Shown here: positions 1 through 10,929 of the stretch, piece by piece
How the letters are laid out: each line of letters starts with the position of its first letter
Position numbering within the stretch: the first letter of the stretch is position 1
DNA from: Methylophilaceae bacterium
GTDB taxonomy: Bacteria; Pseudomonadota; Gammaproteobacteria; Burkholderiales; Methylophilaceae
DNA length: 64,000 nucleotides
Reading direction: 5' to 3'
Assembly: GCA_016778465.1 (NCBI GenBank)
Contig: JADHPM010000007.1
Location: 1-64,000, forward strand
Notes under the pieces: model-generated
The model's input: the letters and a program-made list of their open reading frames with translations, nothing else
Told to the model about the DNA's origin: nothing
The model's database searches: none
Program-made: the position numbers and the translations under genes

Positions 1-1224
1 CTTACAAAAGATGAGTTCTCTTCTGATCCCAAGCAAAATGGTGGTAATACCTACGCTAACTATGACTGGGATGTTGACAAATACTCGGCGGGGCTAGACT
101 ACACATTCAATAAAAATTTATCTTTATCGATAGATTATTATGATGAGAACAAATCACAATATGCAATTTCAAATGGCTATATTAATGACTATGACTATGA
201 CTCTAAGGGTCTTAACATAGCTATTCCCTATGCCACTGAGAAAATGTCAGTTACAACGGGAATTCAAATTTTTGATGGCAGCAGAAAGACAACAACGGGA
301 GAGGCGACGAAGGACAACGAAGCCTTGTTTATTGATACAGAATATCGTCCCGATATTTTAAATAGACAATTACTTCTCTCAGCAGGCATTCGAATAGAGC
401 AAGTAGAATATACCTGGCAGGATGGAATCAATCCCCTCAAGGATGATGAGGACCTGCAGGCATGGGATATAGGACTGAACTACCAAATCAATAATGAGCT
501 AAACGCTTTCATCAACTACAATCGAGGCTTTCAAGCCCCCGATGTCGATCGCTTCTTTAAGTCAACCTACGGGGGTCCTCCCCTCTACAGCTATGCTGGT
601 GCCGAATTTAATGCCTTCATCGACCCTGCAGAATCGGATACCGTTAACTTGGGCTTTAATCATGTAACGCCTCTTAACCAATTACAATTCAATCTGTTTT
701 ACTCCAAAGTTAAGAATGAAATTGTTTTTGATCCCACTACCTATATCAACACCAATATTGATAACTCGAAAAAATATGGTGTAGAAATTTTCAATAACCT
801 TAACCTATCAAAAAAAATAAATTTAAATGTAAGCTATAACTTTGTAAAAGCAGAAATTGGGTCCAATAGCCTAGGATTTGACAAAGGCAAGGATATGCCA
901 GGGGTGCCAAATCAATCTATCATTGCAAACATTAATTATAAATTTCTATCTACCGGCAACGTGAATATTAATCATGTTTGGAAAGAGAGTGCTTACAACA
1001 TGGCGGACTTCGACAATAATGGGGGAAAGCAACCCGCCTTTATTTCAACGAACCTTTCAATCAATTATGCATTTGAATCAGTTAAATCGGTTGATTCGAT
1101 AAAAATCTTTGCGGCTATCAATAATATTTTTGAACACGAAAATGGAATTCAGACAGGAGATGATGCAATATATCCCTTTAACTTCACAAGAACCTGGATT
1201 ACAGGAATCGAGGCTAATTTCTAG
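1..1224 (+). CDS. TonB-dependent outer membrane receptor, C-terminal part (5' end outside window)
   Basis: Frame 1 is open from base 1 through the listed ORF (LTKDEFSSDPKQNGG...); alternating beta-strand pattern, 'NYNRGFQAPDVDRFF' TonB-receptor-like segment, C-terminal ...TGIEANF. Confidence 0.85.
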   Translation, partial: LTKDEFSSDPKQNGGNTYANYDWDVDKYSAGLDYTFNKNLSLSIDYYDENKSQYAISNGYINDYDYDSKGLNIAIPYATEKMSVTTGIQIFDGSRKTTTGEATKDNEALFIDTEYRPDILNRQLLLSAGIRIEQVEYTWQDGINPLKDDEDLQAWDIGLNYQINNELNAFINYNRGFQAPDVDRFFKSTYGGPPLYSYAGAEFNAFIDPAESDTVNLGFNHVTPLNQLQFNLFYSKVKNEIVFDPTTYINTNIDNSKKYGVEIFNNLNLSKKINLNVSYNFVKAEIGSNSLGFDKGKDMPGVPNQSIIANINYKFLSTGNVNINHVWKESAYNMADFDNNGGKQPAFISTNLSINYAFESVKSVDSIKIFAAINNIFEHENGIQTGDDAIYPFNFTRTWITGIEANF

Positions 1225-1257
1225 AAAAAATTTAAAACAAAATGATAGAATGAGACC

Positions 1258-1839
1258 ATGAACCCATCTGACAAAAATAGAAAAATTTTATCCTCCAGCT
1301 CTATGATATTTACCCTAATATTAGGAGCCATCGCTCTTACACGGTTTAGTCATGAACTGACAGCTTTTTCATTACCCGATGCTAGCCTTATTCTTTTCTT
1401 AGCCGGGGGTATTTTGCTAAAAAGGCTGAGCTATTTGTTGGCACTTCTATGCGCAGTCTTTTTAATTGACGGCTACGCAATCATGTCCCATCAATATGCT
1501 AACGTAGCATTCAACTCAGGCTATCTTATCCACCTGGCCACCTACCTCTTTGCATGGATGACGGCACTTAAATTTCTGAGCAATGGCCGAGCAAAGACAA
1601 GTAAATTCTTTTCCATATCAGGTCTAGTGATTTGCATGGCATACTTGCTATCGTATGGGAGTTTTTTCTTGCTGAACCATAGCGCCGATGTCAATAGTCT
1701 CTATACTTTCCTCATGCAAGATTTAATAGCCTTCATTACGGCAAACTTTGTATACCTTGGCCTATTATTTCTCGTGATGAAAATCAACCAGCATATAGTG
1801 AATCAAAACACTACCGCTAGAGCGCTTATAAATAATTGA
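1258..1839 (+). CDS. Small polytopic membrane protein, possibly a cobalamin-related (BtuM-like) transporter
   Basis: 193 aa, about 6 hydrophobic segments, 'FSLPDASLILFLAGG' motif resembling betaproteobacterial proteins found beside B12 TonB receptors; directly downstream of the TonB receptor. Confidence 0.5.
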   Translation: MNPSDKNRKILSSSSMIFTLILGAIALTRFSHELTAFSLPDASLILFLAGGILLKRLSYLLALLCAVFLIDGYAIMSHQYANVAFNSGYLIHLATYLFAWMTALKFLSNGRAKTSKFFSISGLVICMAYLLSYGSFFLLNHSADVNSLYTFLMQDLIAFITANFVYLGLLFLVMKINQHIVNQNTTARALINN

Positions 1840-1848
1840 TTGTTTCAA

Positions 1849-1878
1849 TAGACGTTTTATAAGATAAGTTGCTATAAT
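1849..1878 (+). promoter_or_regulatory. sigma70-like promoter of tRNA-Phe
   Basis: -35 TAGACG, 18-nt spacer, -10 TATAAT, about 20 nt before the tRNA 5' end. Confidence 0.6.
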
Positions 1879-1897
1879 TGCGCACTTAACGTTATAA

Positions 1898-1973
1898 GGC
1901 CAGATAGCTCAGTCGGTAGAGCAGTGGACTGAAAATCCTCGTGTCGGCAGTTCGATTCTGCCTCTGGCCACCA
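1898..1973 (+). tRNA. tRNA-Phe (GAA), CCA encoded
   Basis: GGCCAGATAGCTCAGTCGGTAGAGCAGTGGACTGAAAATCC...GGTTCGAT-type T arm...TCTGGCCACCA cloverleaf. Confidence 0.95.
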
Positions 1974-2001
1974 CTTTCTTATTAGCCTGTTAACATTTAT
2001 T

Positions 2002-2568
2002 TTGAAAAAAGACATAGTAAGAAAAACATTTCTAAAAAAAAGACAAGAACTCTCTTCTTCTTTATTCGAAGAGTTATCATCGCAAGTTATTCAAAATACG
2101 ATTGAGCTAATTAAGCAACTTAAACCACAGTGTATTCATTGCTTCTTGCCCATCAGCACAAAGGGGGAGATAAACACGATGCCCATAATCCAGTATTGCT
2201 GGGATAATCAGATCAATGTAGCAGTCCCCGTCAGTAACTTTGAAGATGGAACACTAAAAAACGCAGAACTTAGACCAAATACTGGGCTAAAAAAAACTCA
2301 ACATAATATTGCCGAGCCAATTGATCCGATTTGGAAGAACAACTCTGCCATAGATCTTGTTATCACGCCCCTACTAGCATTTGATATTAGAGGATATCGT
2401 GTGGGTTATGGAAAAGGATTTTACGATCGATTTTTTGTCTCTTTAAGACAAGAACCAAAAAAAATAGGCCTCAGCCTTTTTGACCCATGCAAGGCGATTG
2501 AGGATATAGCAGATCATGACATGCCTTTGACCCACTGCGTGACTCCCCAAAAAATTTACATCTTTTAA
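2002..2568 (+). CDS. 5-formyltetrahydrofolate cyclo-ligase family protein (TTG start)
   Basis: 'LVITPLLAFDIRGYRVGYGKGFYDRFF' signature motif. Confidence 0.9.
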   Translation: MKKDIVRKTFLKKRQELSSSLFEELSSQVIQNTIELIKQLKPQCIHCFLPISTKGEINTMPIIQYCWDNQINVAVPVSNFEDGTLKNAELRPNTGLKKTQHNIAEPIDPIWKNNSAIDLVITPLLAFDIRGYRVGYGKGFYDRFFVSLRQEPKKIGLSLFDPCKAIEDIADHDMPLTHCVTPQKIYIF

Positions 2569-2619
2569 ACAATTCAAAATGATGTATTTTTTTTGGGGTC
2601 ACTATCTTCTTCTAACTCG

Positions 2620-3432
2620 CTATTTTTTTGCCGGCGCGTAAGTTTCTTTTTCCGATGGGAATGCCTCCGCATGAACATCTGCAGCGAACTGATTGACGGC
2701 GTCTTTGATAAGTTCTGCTCCGTTCATATATGTCCTGACAAATTTTGGCTTGAAGTCTGTCGAAAACCCTAACATGTCAGGTAGGACCAATGCCTGTCCA
2801 TCTACATCCAAACCGGCTCCCACGCCAACAACTGGGATAGAAACTGCGTCCCTCACAGCAGCCCCGACATGCCTTGGCACCGCCTCTAGAACGATTGCAA
2901 TACATCCTAGCTTCTCAAGTGTCTTTGCTTCCTCAATGATTTTGAGCTCACTCTCCTTAGTCTTCCCTTGAGCTTTGAATCCACCAATTGCATTATGATG
3001 GGTGGGAGTAAGGCCGATATGACCAATGGTTGGAATCCCCGATTCGGTCAGATGCGCGTAGAGCTCCTCATTACCATCAACCCCCTCTATTTTGAGAGCG
3101 TTTGCTCCAGCCTTGATTAGAATTTCAACATTATCCATGGAATCCTTCATCCCCTTACGATTGCTCATAAAAGGCAGTGCGGCGATAAGAAATTTATCTT
3201 TGGCGCCTTTTTTCACGGCACGAGTGTGCATCGCAATGGTTTCGACATCGCAATTCATAGTATTTTCATTGCCATGGATCACCATAGATAAATCATCGCC
3301 GATCAAAATACCATTGATATCCGTATCGTTGAGAATCTTTGCACTCCAATACTCATAAGACGTAACAACGACAATTTTCTTACCCTCTACCTTTAACTGC
3401 TTGAAACTCTCTAGTACACTCATAATATTCAT
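2620..3432 (-). CDS. panB: 3-methyl-2-oxobutanoate hydroxymethyltransferase
   Basis: 'VVTSYEYWSAKILND', 'GHIGLTPTHHNAIGGFKAQGKT', 'IPVVGVGAGLDVDGQALVLPDMLG'. Confidence 0.95.
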   Translation of the reverse strand: MNIMSVLESFKQLKVEGKKIVVVTSYEYWSAKILNDTDINGILIGDDLSMVIHGNENTMNCDVETIAMHTRAVKKGAKDKFLIAALPFMSNRKGMKDSMDNVEILIKAGANALKIEGVDGNEELYAHLTESGIPTIGHIGLTPTHHNAIGGFKAQGKTKESELKIIEEAKTLEKLGCIAIVLEAVPRHVGAAVRDAVSIPVVGVGAGLDVDGQALVLPDMLGFSTDFKPKFVRTYMNGAELIKDAVNQFAADVHAEAFPSEKETYAPAKK

Positions 3433-3598
3433 GCTCCTATAGTTTTCAGAATTATCGTATCATAAGACATATTTAACAGCTAGATTTCAGATAAATGCTT
3501 GGTCGAACTAGACTGAGAATTTGCTAGCTTTCAATATAAACAAAATGGAACTAAAGCTCAACAAAGACTCAAATTATCTTTGAGAGGAATTAATTCTT

Positions 3599-3715
3599 AT
3601 GAGTAAACTAAAGCTTTTTGCCATTGTTTTTGTTTCATTAGTTATTGTTGGCTGCGCGTCATCCGAAAGTTATGAAAGCCCGAAAGATGAGTCATGGCGC
3701 GAAAGTGTCTATTAA
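3599..3715 (+). CDS. Very small lipoprotein (38 aa)
   Basis: MSKLKLFAIVFVSLVIVGCASSESYESPKDESWRESVY, read by hand; signal peptide plus lipobox VIVGC; GAGAGGAAT-like RBS upstream. Confidence 0.6.
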   Translation: MSKLKLFAIVFVSLVIVGCASSESYESPKDESWRESVY

Positions 3716-3744
3716 AATCTGATAAATAAGTTATCTTCTAAGGT

Positions 3745-3772
3745 TTGCATATACTATTGTTTCCATTATAAT
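3745..3772 (+). promoter_or_regulatory. sigma70-like promoter for the OMP gene
   Basis: TTGCAT - 16 nt - TATAAT, upstream of the ATG at 3806. Confidence 0.6.
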
Positions 3773-3805
3773 CGTATGTTCTTATTAACTTTTTAAAGTC
3801 TAACT

Positions 3806-4474
3806 ATGAATAAATTACTTTTCACAGCGATGGTTTTCATAACGCCTTTGACAGCCTTTGCTGAACAGGGTTTTTATATTCAAGGTCAAATCAACAAAGT
3901 TTTCGTTCGCGACCTTGATGGCTCTGCCAGCGGCACTGTTGATGGTGTAAGTACTACGCTTGATGGCGAAATCGAATACGACGAATCCACAACTGCTGGT
4001 ATCGAAATTGGTATGAAAGGTATCGCTGACACTAATTGGAGGGCTGGTATTCAGTATATCGCCCCTGAATTTGAATTTAGAAAAGCGAAAGTGACCTCTG
4101 CCACTATCGATGGTACTAACTATGCGGCTGACTTATCACTTACAAGAGATGAACTGAAGACAGCGGGAGTTGACCTTGACGCAGACGCAAAAATGTTATT
4201 TGTAAACGGCTATTATGATTTCGTCGGGCACTGGGACTCTTTCGTACCTTTCCTCGGTGCAGGAATTGGAGGCGTTGAGTTCGATGGAGCTTCAGGAACT
4301 GAACTTGGGGTTACCGCGATGATAGGCTTTAAAAAATATGTTACTGACAGCAAGCAACTCTATATTGGTCATAAGTCAAGCTTCACCAACGTAAACGGCC
4401 CTAATGTAAGGGGTGTTGAAATGGATGATTTGAAATTCTACACAGCAACATTTCAGCTCGGCTACGAATTCTAA
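3806..4474 (+). CDS. Outer membrane beta-barrel protein (OmpA-like/opacity type)
   Basis: Signal peptide ending AFA|E, amphipathic strands, C-terminal 'FQLGYEF' with terminal Phe. Confidence 0.75.
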   Translation: MNKLLFTAMVFITPLTAFAEQGFYIQGQINKVFVRDLDGSASGTVDGVSTTLDGEIEYDESTTAGIEIGMKGIADTNWRAGIQYIAPEFEFRKAKVTSATIDGTNYAADLSLTRDELKTAGVDLDADAKMLFVNGYYDFVGHWDSFVPFLGAGIGGVEFDGASGTELGVTAMIGFKKYVTDSKQLYIGHKSSFTNVNGPNVRGVEMDDLKFYTATFQLGYEF

Positions 4475-4482
4475 ATACTTAT

Positions 4483-4510
4483 CATTCCCTGCCTGAGAAG
4501 GCAGGGAATG
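4483..4510. terminator. Hairpin downstream of the OMP gene
   Basis: CATTCCCTGCC-TGAGAA-GGCAGGGAATG perfect 11-bp stem; no long T-tract. Confidence 0.6.
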
Positions 4511-4595
4511 TCTTAAATACTTCACTGAATTTTTTTATTTAAATACCTTCACTTTAATACATTATTACCATGGATTAGTGAAATGTATCGCGCTA

Positions 4596-5222
4596 TTAAG
4601 GGGTTAGCCAGGTAAATTTAACATCTGGGTTTTCGTAATCTAGTTTTGCTCTTCTGTGCCCCTTCGCTGAAAGATATAGCCACTCAATAGTTAAAACATA
4701 ACAACGAAAAACGCAAAAATTTTCAAAACCAAGTTCACTTTCCTCCTGCGAGTATTGGAAGCTCTCATATTTTTCTGGTAAACCTGTGCCAGGCTGTCCA
4801 AGAGCTGTCCCTGGAGCACTCTCAGCCAAGTAACATTTTCGACTGATGTGTTGTGTCTTCAACCAAGACTCACGACTGATATCGTTTTTATGATGAACTT
4901 GGCATTTCGTTTTTATGCGCAGCTGAATTTTTTCAGAGCGGTCATAAAAAACAAAAACTGCCTGGTCATTTTCCTGGATTGTCTTTATCTTTGAAGATCG
5001 GTAATCGGCATGAAATTGTAAAAAATTCTCAGCCCCATTGGCAGCACGTAAAACAACGGTCCTTCCATCAAATTGATTTTTACTTCCACAAATAAAAACT
5101 GGCGTGCGGCATTCAGACGTCCTGTCACGCGTGGCATTTTCAAGCATTTGCCAAATTTTTTTTTCTAAAATAGCTGGGTTCTCATATAGCCCACTATCCT
5201 TTTTTATTATTTTTTCCGCCAT
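4596..5222 (-). CDS. Pyridoxamine 5'-phosphate oxidase-family flavoprotein
   Basis: 'GRTVVLRAANGAENFLQFHADYRSSKIKTIQENDQAVFVFYD', C-terminal 'EWLYLSAKGHRRAKLDYE'. Confidence 0.75.
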   Translation of the reverse strand: MAEKIIKKDSGLYENPAILEKKIWQMLENATRDRTSECRTPVFICGSKNQFDGRTVVLRAANGAENFLQFHADYRSSKIKTIQENDQAVFVFYDRSEKIQLRIKTKCQVHHKNDISRESWLKTQHISRKCYLAESAPGTALGQPGTGLPEKYESFQYSQEESELGFENFCVFRCYVLTIEWLYLSAKGHRRAKLDYENPDVKFTWLTP

Positions 5223-5297
5223 AGTTTTTTCAAATGCTATATCTTATGAAATAATTGATTATGATAGTTTAAAGGATTTATCAGGATGGAGCGATAG

Positions 5298-6197
5298 ATG
5301 TCCAAGTATCACATTGGTATCGATCTAGGCGGAACAAAGATTGAAATAGCGATTTTAGATGAAGCCCGTGAAATTATTTTTCGTAACAGAATCAATACTG
5401 ACGCACATAAAGGCTCGTCGCACATACTCAGTCAAATATTTACTGTCTATCAATTAGCAGTCAATCATATTAAAAATGCGGAACATAGTCTTGGTATGGG
5501 CACTCCCGGCTCGCTCTCAGCTAAAACTGACTTGCTCCGAAATTCAAATACTCTTTGCTTAAATGGGCTCCCTTTAAAATCATTAGTTGAAAAAAAATTA
5601 AATAAGCAATTAGTGATAGAAAACGACGCTAACTGTTTTACTCTCGCTGAGGCGCTCATGGGAGCCGCAACCAATTTTAAATTGGTTTTTGGAGTCATCA
5701 TGGGCACCGGGTGCGGCGGGGGCTTTGTTATAAACAAGCGGTTAAGAGTTGGTCCACAATTTATCTCTGGTGAATGGGGACATTCAATAATTAATCCCTC
5801 AGGCCCAAAATGTTACTGCGGTAAAAATGGATGTGTTGAAACCTACATTTCAGGAAGCGGTCTAGAGCGAGATATCAAAGAAAAGCTGAATCAGCATCTC
5901 TCTGCAAAAGATTTTTTAAATCAAAAAACATATACTCATGATGAGCAAGAAATCCTTAATAATTTTTATCATTATTTTGGCTTATCTTTATCGAATATAA
6001 TTAACATCATTGATCCAGATATAATTGTTTTAGGTGGCGGATTATCGAATCAAAAAGGGCTATACTCTCATGGTCAGAAAGAGGTCTATAAAAATATATT
6101 TAGTGATTACAGAATGACTCCTATTAAAAAAAATAAGTTGGGCGACTCGGCTGGTGTTATTGGTGCCGCCTTAATTGGGGCGAGTATGTCATGTTAA
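5298..6197 (+). CDS. ROK-family sugar kinase
   Basis: 'GIDLGGTKIEIAILD', 'GEWGHSIINPSGPKCYCGKNGCVETYISGSGLE' zinc/ROK motif. Confidence 0.9.
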   Translation: MSKYHIGIDLGGTKIEIAILDEAREIIFRNRINTDAHKGSSHILSQIFTVYQLAVNHIKNAEHSLGMGTPGSLSAKTDLLRNSNTLCLNGLPLKSLVEKKLNKQLVIENDANCFTLAEALMGAATNFKLVFGVIMGTGCGGGFVINKRLRVGPQFISGEWGHSIINPSGPKCYCGKNGCVETYISGSGLERDIKEKLNQHLSAKDFLNQKTYTHDEQEILNNFYHYFGLSLSNIINIIDPDIIVLGGGLSNQKGLYSHGQKEVYKNIFSDYRMTPIKKNKLGDSAGVIGAALIGASMSC

Positions 6198-6586
6198 TGA
6201 TCACTGCTTTTTATGCGTCATTACTAGCTTTTATCTACATCAAGCTTTCACGAAATGTTATAAGACTCCGGCGACAGCATAATATGACGGTTGGCTTTGG
6301 TAAATTTAAGGATTTAGAGCAAGCTATGAGAGCGCATGGAAATTTTAATGAATATGTGCCCTTAGGGCTTATTTTATTAGCATGTCTAGAAATAAATAGA
6401 ATTCACCCCATCATTGTTTTTATTCTGGGAACTTTTTTTGTCACTGGCCGTTACCTTCATGCAAAAGCATTTCTAAAAAAAGATATGGATATTGCTTTGC
6501 GTGTGAAGGGAATGAAAGCAACCTTCTGGTCAATGATGTTGATGGCCGGCACGAACTTATTGGCGATATTGGTATCACTAATTTAA
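6191..6586 (+). CDS. MAPEG-family membrane protein
   Basis: 'AMRAHGNFNEYVPLGLILLACLE' MAPEG motif; four TM segments. Confidence 0.85.
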   Translation: MLMITAFYASLLAFIYIKLSRNVIRLRRQHNMTVGFGKFKDLEQAMRAHGNFNEYVPLGLILLACLEINRIHPIIVFILGTFFVTGRYLHAKAFLKKDMDIALRVKGMKATFWSMMLMAGTNLLAILVSLI

Positions 6587-6616
6587 AATATAACTTAACT
6601 AATCATAAGGATTACT

Positions 6617-7066
6617 ATGGCAGATAACAAAAAAATAATCGAGGCACTTAATAAAATTCTCGAGTTAGAGTTGGCAGGTGTCGTTCGTTACACTCACTAC
6701 GCACTGATGGTATATGGTTACAGTCGTATCCCTATTATCAGCTGGTTAAGAGACCAAGCGACTGAGTCGCTTGACCATGCAAACCGTGCAGGTGAGCTCA
6801 TTACAAACCTTGGCGGACATCCGTCGCTTGCTATTGGGCCCTTACTTGAAACGCATAATCATGATATCGGTAATATCCTAAGAGAATCGCTAGATCATGA
6901 AAAAATTTCATTAAATGGCTACAAAGAACTTTTAACGCTTGTTGAGGGACAATCCGTTATGCTTGAAGAATATGCCCGCGAGATGATTTACACTGAGGAA
7001 CTACATCTGGGTGAAGTGGATAAAATGTTACGAAATCCAGGTGATGTGAAACCATTTAGCGAATAA
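6617..7066 (+). CDS. Bacterioferritin-like / ferritin-like domain protein
   Basis: 'ILELELAGVVRYTHYALMVYG', 'ESLDHANRAGELITNLGGHPS', 'YTEELHLGEVDKML'. Confidence 0.85.
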   Translation: MADNKKIIEALNKILELELAGVVRYTHYALMVYGYSRIPIISWLRDQATESLDHANRAGELITNLGGHPSLAIGPLLETHNHDIGNILRESLDHEKISLNGYKELLTLVEGQSVMLEEYAREMIYTEELHLGEVDKMLRNPGDVKPFSE

Positions 7067-7069
7067 AAA

Positions 7070-7297
7070 ATGAATTACGATGCAGTCGTTGATGCTGTTG
7101 GATTAAAGTGTCCAATGCCTATTCTAAAATGCAAACGAGGTTTAAACTCAATTCAAACAAAGCAAGTGCTTAAGATACTGTCCACAGATAAAGATGCAAA
7201 AAAAGACTTTGAATTTTTTTGTCGCCAAACAGGCCATAAGTTAATTTCTCATGAGGTAGAAAATAATATTGATATTTTTTTGATACAGAAAAATTAG
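7070..7297 (+). CDS. TusA-family sulfurtransferase
   Basis: '[19 protein letters not shown]' CPxP motif, 75 aa. Confidence 0.9.
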   Translation: MNYDAVVDAVGLKCPMPILKCKRGLNSIQTKQVLKILSTDKDAKKDFEFFCRQTGHKLISHEVENNIDIFLIQKN

Positions 7298-10101
7298 CCT
7301 TTGACCTTTAATAATTGCATTTCGAACTTCTGTTTAGCTTCTGTAAATTTAACTAACCTTTCTTTTTCTTGATTCACGACTGCTTCTGGGGCCTTATCAA
7401 CAAAGCTTTTGTTATTTAATTTACCTTGCGCCTTGGTAATCTCGACAGTTAGACGATTAATCTCTTTTTCTATCCTTACGGCCTCTTCAGCAACATCAAT
7501 CTCAATATTAAGCATTAACTTAAAATTTCCAATCAATGCAACAGGGGCATCTTTTTGAGGTAATTCATTATGAAACTCGATATCACTTAGCTTTACCAAA
7601 GCTCTCAGGTAAGGAGCAAATAAATCAATTATTTTTCTATCGCCCGAAATAGCCAAAGGAATTTTTTCTGCTGGCGATAAATTCATTTCACTACGAAGTC
7701 TTCGGCACTCATTAACCATTTGTTTTAGCAGATCAATGATCTCCACTGCCTCATGATCTACTTTATTTTGACGGTACTCGGGGAAAGGTTCTAGCATAAT
7801 TGATGGGTTATCTTTTTTTGCTAGTGGGCCTACTATTTGCCAGATTTCCTCTGTAATAAAGGGAATAATTGGATGCGCTACCCTCAAAGTCATCTCGAGT
7901 ATAGATATTAAAGTCCTCCTAGTCGCCCGAATTTGTGGTGCTGTTCCATTTTGGATTTGAACCTTCGCAATCTCGAGATACCAGTCGCAATACTCATCCC
8001 AAATAAACTGATATGTTTCTTGCGAGACCAAGTCAAAGCGATAATCTTCAAATGCTTGGTGTATATTTTTTAATGTTTTTTGGAACACGCTAACTATCCA
8101 ACGATCAGCCTTTGAAAATTCTAAGTATCCCTCAGTGCACTCTTCGAAGCCATTATCTTTTTCATCACAATTCATGAGCACAAAACGGCTTGCATTCCAT
8201 AATTTATTACAAAAATTTCGATAGCCCTCACAACGCTGTAAGTCAAACTTAATATCACGACCAGGGCTGGCCAAGCTTGCAAATGTGAACCTGAGCGCGT
8301 CAGTACCATAGGGTGAAATTCCCTCTGGGAATTCTTTCTTAGTCCGCCTTATTATAGCTTCCTCTTGCTTAGGGTTCATCAAGCCAAACGTTCTTTTGTT
8401 AATCAATTCCTCTAATGAAATACCATCGATAAGATCAATTGGATCTAATACATTTCCTTTGGATTTACTCATTTTTTGACCCTCTGCATCACGAATTAGG
8501 CCGTGCACATATACATGATGAAAAGGGATTTTATTTGTGATGTGCTTAGTCATCATTACCATTCGAGCGACCCAGAAAAAGATAATGTCAAATCCAGTCA
8601 CCAAAACAGAGGACGGGAGGTATTTGTCTAAATACGGGTTTGATGCCTTAGGAAATTCCGGTGTCCAATCCAATGTTGAGAATGGCCACAAAGCCGACGA
8701 GAACCAAGTATCTAAAACATCCTCATCACGTCGCAGGGGCCCGTCATAGCCGGCCGCATTGGCAAGTTTTTTTGCTTCCTCATTTGAGTGCGCTACAAAG
8801 ACTTCATCATTATCCCCATACCATGCAGGAATTTGATGTCCCCACCATAATTGTCGCGAAATACACCAATCTTGAATATTATTCAGCCATTGGTTATAAG
8901 TATTTACCCAATTTGAAGGGTAGAATTTTATCTCTTCCTTTTCGACAACCTCTAGTGCTCTTTCTGCGATACTTTTCTCATCATACTTGGTAGGTTTTGT
9001 CATAGCCACATACCACTGATCTGTTAGCATAGGCTCAATGACAATTCCAGTGCGATCGCCACGAGGAATTTTTAAATTATGCTTTTCAGTTTTTACCAAA
9101 AATTTTTGAGCTTCCAGATCAGCAATAATTTTCTTACGCGCCTCGAACCTCTCAAGGCCTTGGTAGCTGCTCCCTCCTTGGTCATTGATGAAACCATCTA
9201 ACGTGAGAATATTTATCAGTGGTAAATTATGGCGTTGACCGACAGCATAGTCATTAAAGTCATGGGCGGGAGTAACCTTAACAACACCCGTGCCAAAGGT
9301 TTGATCAACATAATCATCGGCCACAATAGGTATCTCACGATTAATCAGAGGAATAAGCACCTTTTGACCAAGAAATTTTTTATAGCGCCTATCATCTGGA
9401 TGGACCATCAATGCCACATCACCTAACATCGTCTCAGGTCTAGTTGTCGCAATTGTAAGAAAACCCTGTTGATCTTTAAGTGGATAATTAATATGCCATA
9501 ACGATCCAGCTTCATCTTCTTGAATAACCTCTAAATCAGATACAGCAGTCTGTAACTTAACATCCCAGTTTACAAGACGTTTACCCCTATAAATTAAGCC
9601 CTCATTGTATAAACCTACAAAAACCTCTGTCACAGACTTGGAGAGTCCTTCATCCATTGTGAAACGCTCCCTTGACCAATCTGGTGATGTTCCCAAGCGG
9701 CGCATCTGTTGGGTAATTTTTCCCCCTGAAAAAGCTTTCCAGTCCCAAACTTTCTCTATAAATTTATCTCGCCCCAAATCATGACGTGAAATCCCTTCCT
9801 GATCTAATTGCCTCTCAACAACAATTTGGGTAGCAATACCAGCATGATCTGTTCCAGGTTGCCATAAAGTATTATCACCGTTCATACGGTGGTACCTTGT
9901 TAAAGCATCCATTAAGGTTTGATTAAAGCCATGCCCCATATGTAGCGTCCCAGTCACATTTGGGGGAGGAAGTAAGATTGAAAAGTGATTAGTTTTTTTG
10001 GGGTCATTTCCAGCTTGATAGAAACCCTTTGATTCCCAAAATTCATACCATTTTGATTCAATCTCTTTTGGAGAAAACGATTTAGATAATTCTTTTTTCA
10101 T
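7294..10101 (-). CDS. valS: Valyl-tRNA synthetase
   Basis: '[16 protein letters not shown]' HIGH motif, '[12 protein letters not shown]', C-terminal coiled coil. Confidence 0.98.
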   Translation of the reverse strand: MKKELSKSFSPKEIESKWYEFWESKGFYQAGNDPKKTNHFSILLPPPNVTGTLHMGHGFNQTLMDALTRYHRMNGDNTLWQPGTDHAGIATQIVVERQLDQEGISRHDLGRDKFIEKVWDWKAFSGGKITQQMRRLGTSPDWSRERFTMDEGLSKSVTEVFVGLYNEGLIYRGKRLVNWDVKLQTAVSDLEVIQEDEAGSLWHINYPLKDQQGFLTIATTRPETMLGDVALMVHPDDRRYKKFLGQKVLIPLINREIPIVADDYVDQTFGTGVVKVTPAHDFNDYAVGQRHNLPLINILTLDGFINDQGGSSYQGLERFEARKKIIADLEAQKFLVKTEKHNLKIPRGDRTGIVIEPMLTDQWYVAMTKPTKYDEKSIAERALEVVEKEEIKFYPSNWVNTYNQWLNNIQDWCISRQLWWGHQIPAWYGDNDEVFVAHSNEEAKKLANAAGYDGPLRRDEDVLDTWFSSALWPFSTLDWTPEFPKASNPYLDKYLPSSVLVTGFDIIFFWVARMVMMTKHITNKIPFHHVYVHGLIRDAEGQKMSKSKGNVLDPIDLIDGISLEELINKRTFGLMNPKQEEAIIRRTKKEFPEGISPYGTDALRFTFASLASPGRDIKFDLQRCEGYRNFCNKLWNASRFVLMNCDEKDNGFEECTEGYLEFSKADRWIVSVFQKTLKNIHQAFEDYRFDLVSQETYQFIWDEYCDWYLEIAKVQIQNGTAPQIRATRRTLISILEMTLRVAHPIIPFITEEIWQIVGPLAKKDNPSIMLEPFPEYRQNKVDHEAVEIIDLLKQMVNECRRLRSEMNLSPAEKIPLAISGDRKIIDLFAPYLRALVKLSDIEFHNELPQKDAPVALIGNFKLMLNIEIDVAEEAVRIEKEINRLTVEITKAQGKLNNKSFVDKAPEAVVNQEKERLVKFTEAKQKFEMQLLKVKG

Positions 10102-10157
10102 GAAATTTTTTTAATTAAAGAGAAATTTTAACACGTTGCAACATCCCTAAAGAAACG

Positions 10158-10901
10158 TTATGCACAGACCTCACACTTTGGATCTTTTCTAAATTTCATC
10201 TCACTCCAGTGCATATTTTTTGCGTCATAAATGACTAACTTGCCAACATTTGAGGAACCAATATTTAAGAGTAATTTTAGGGTCTCGACTGCTTGCATAG
10301 ATCCGATAACACCAACCACTGGAGATAATACACCATGATCCGAACACCTCACTTCCTCTTGACTTGATGAGTCAGGGAATAAACATTGATAGCATGGAGT
10401 TTCGTGATTTCTAAAATCATAAACGCTAAGCTGGCCATCAAATTGAATAGCGGCACCTGAAACAAGTGGTTTTTTTAAATCAAAAGCAATTTTATTAAGG
10501 CTATACCTAGTTTTAAAGTTATCAGAACAATCTAATATAACGTCTACATCTTTCGCAAGCTTTTTTACTTCATCAATATTTAATTTATTTTTAACCGAAA
10601 TAATCTCAATGTGAGGGTTAACTTTCTTTAATGTTTTTTTTGCTGAAAACGCTTTATTTGTTCCAACACTATTATCTTGATGCAGAATCTGTCTTTGTAA
10701 ATTTGATAAATCAACACTATCAAAATCGCATATTGTTATCTTTCCAACACCAGAGGCTGCAAGATAAATTGCTGCTGGTGACCCCAGTCCCCCTGCCCCA
10801 ATGATAAGAACGTGAGATGCAGTTATTTTTTTTTGGCCAGAATAGTCAATCTCTGGTAGCAAAATATGTCTGCTATATCTGATTAAGTCATCATCTTTCA
10901 T
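10158..10901 (-). CDS. HesA/MoeB/ThiF-family adenylyltransferase
   Basis: 'RYSRHILLPEIDYSGQKKI', 'VLIIGAGGLGSPAAIYLAASGVG', 'DCSDNFKTRYSLN'. Confidence 0.93.
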   Translation of the reverse strand: MKDDDLIRYSRHILLPEIDYSGQKKITASHVLIIGAGGLGSPAAIYLAASGVGKITICDFDSVDLSNLQRQILHQDNSVGTNKAFSAKKTLKKVNPHIEIISVKNKLNIDEVKKLAKDVDVILDCSDNFKTRYSLNKIAFDLKKPLVSGAAIQFDGQLSVYDFRNHETPCYQCLFPDSSSQEEVRCSDHGVLSPVVGVIGSMQAVETLKLLLNIGSSNVGKLVIYDAKNMHWSEMKFRKDPKCEVCA

Positions 10902-10929
10902 TGCATAAATTTAATGTTAAAAAATTCAT

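Noticed and set aside
8537-9426. Three plus-strand ORFs within valS
   Set aside because: All antisense to the conserved valS reading frame.
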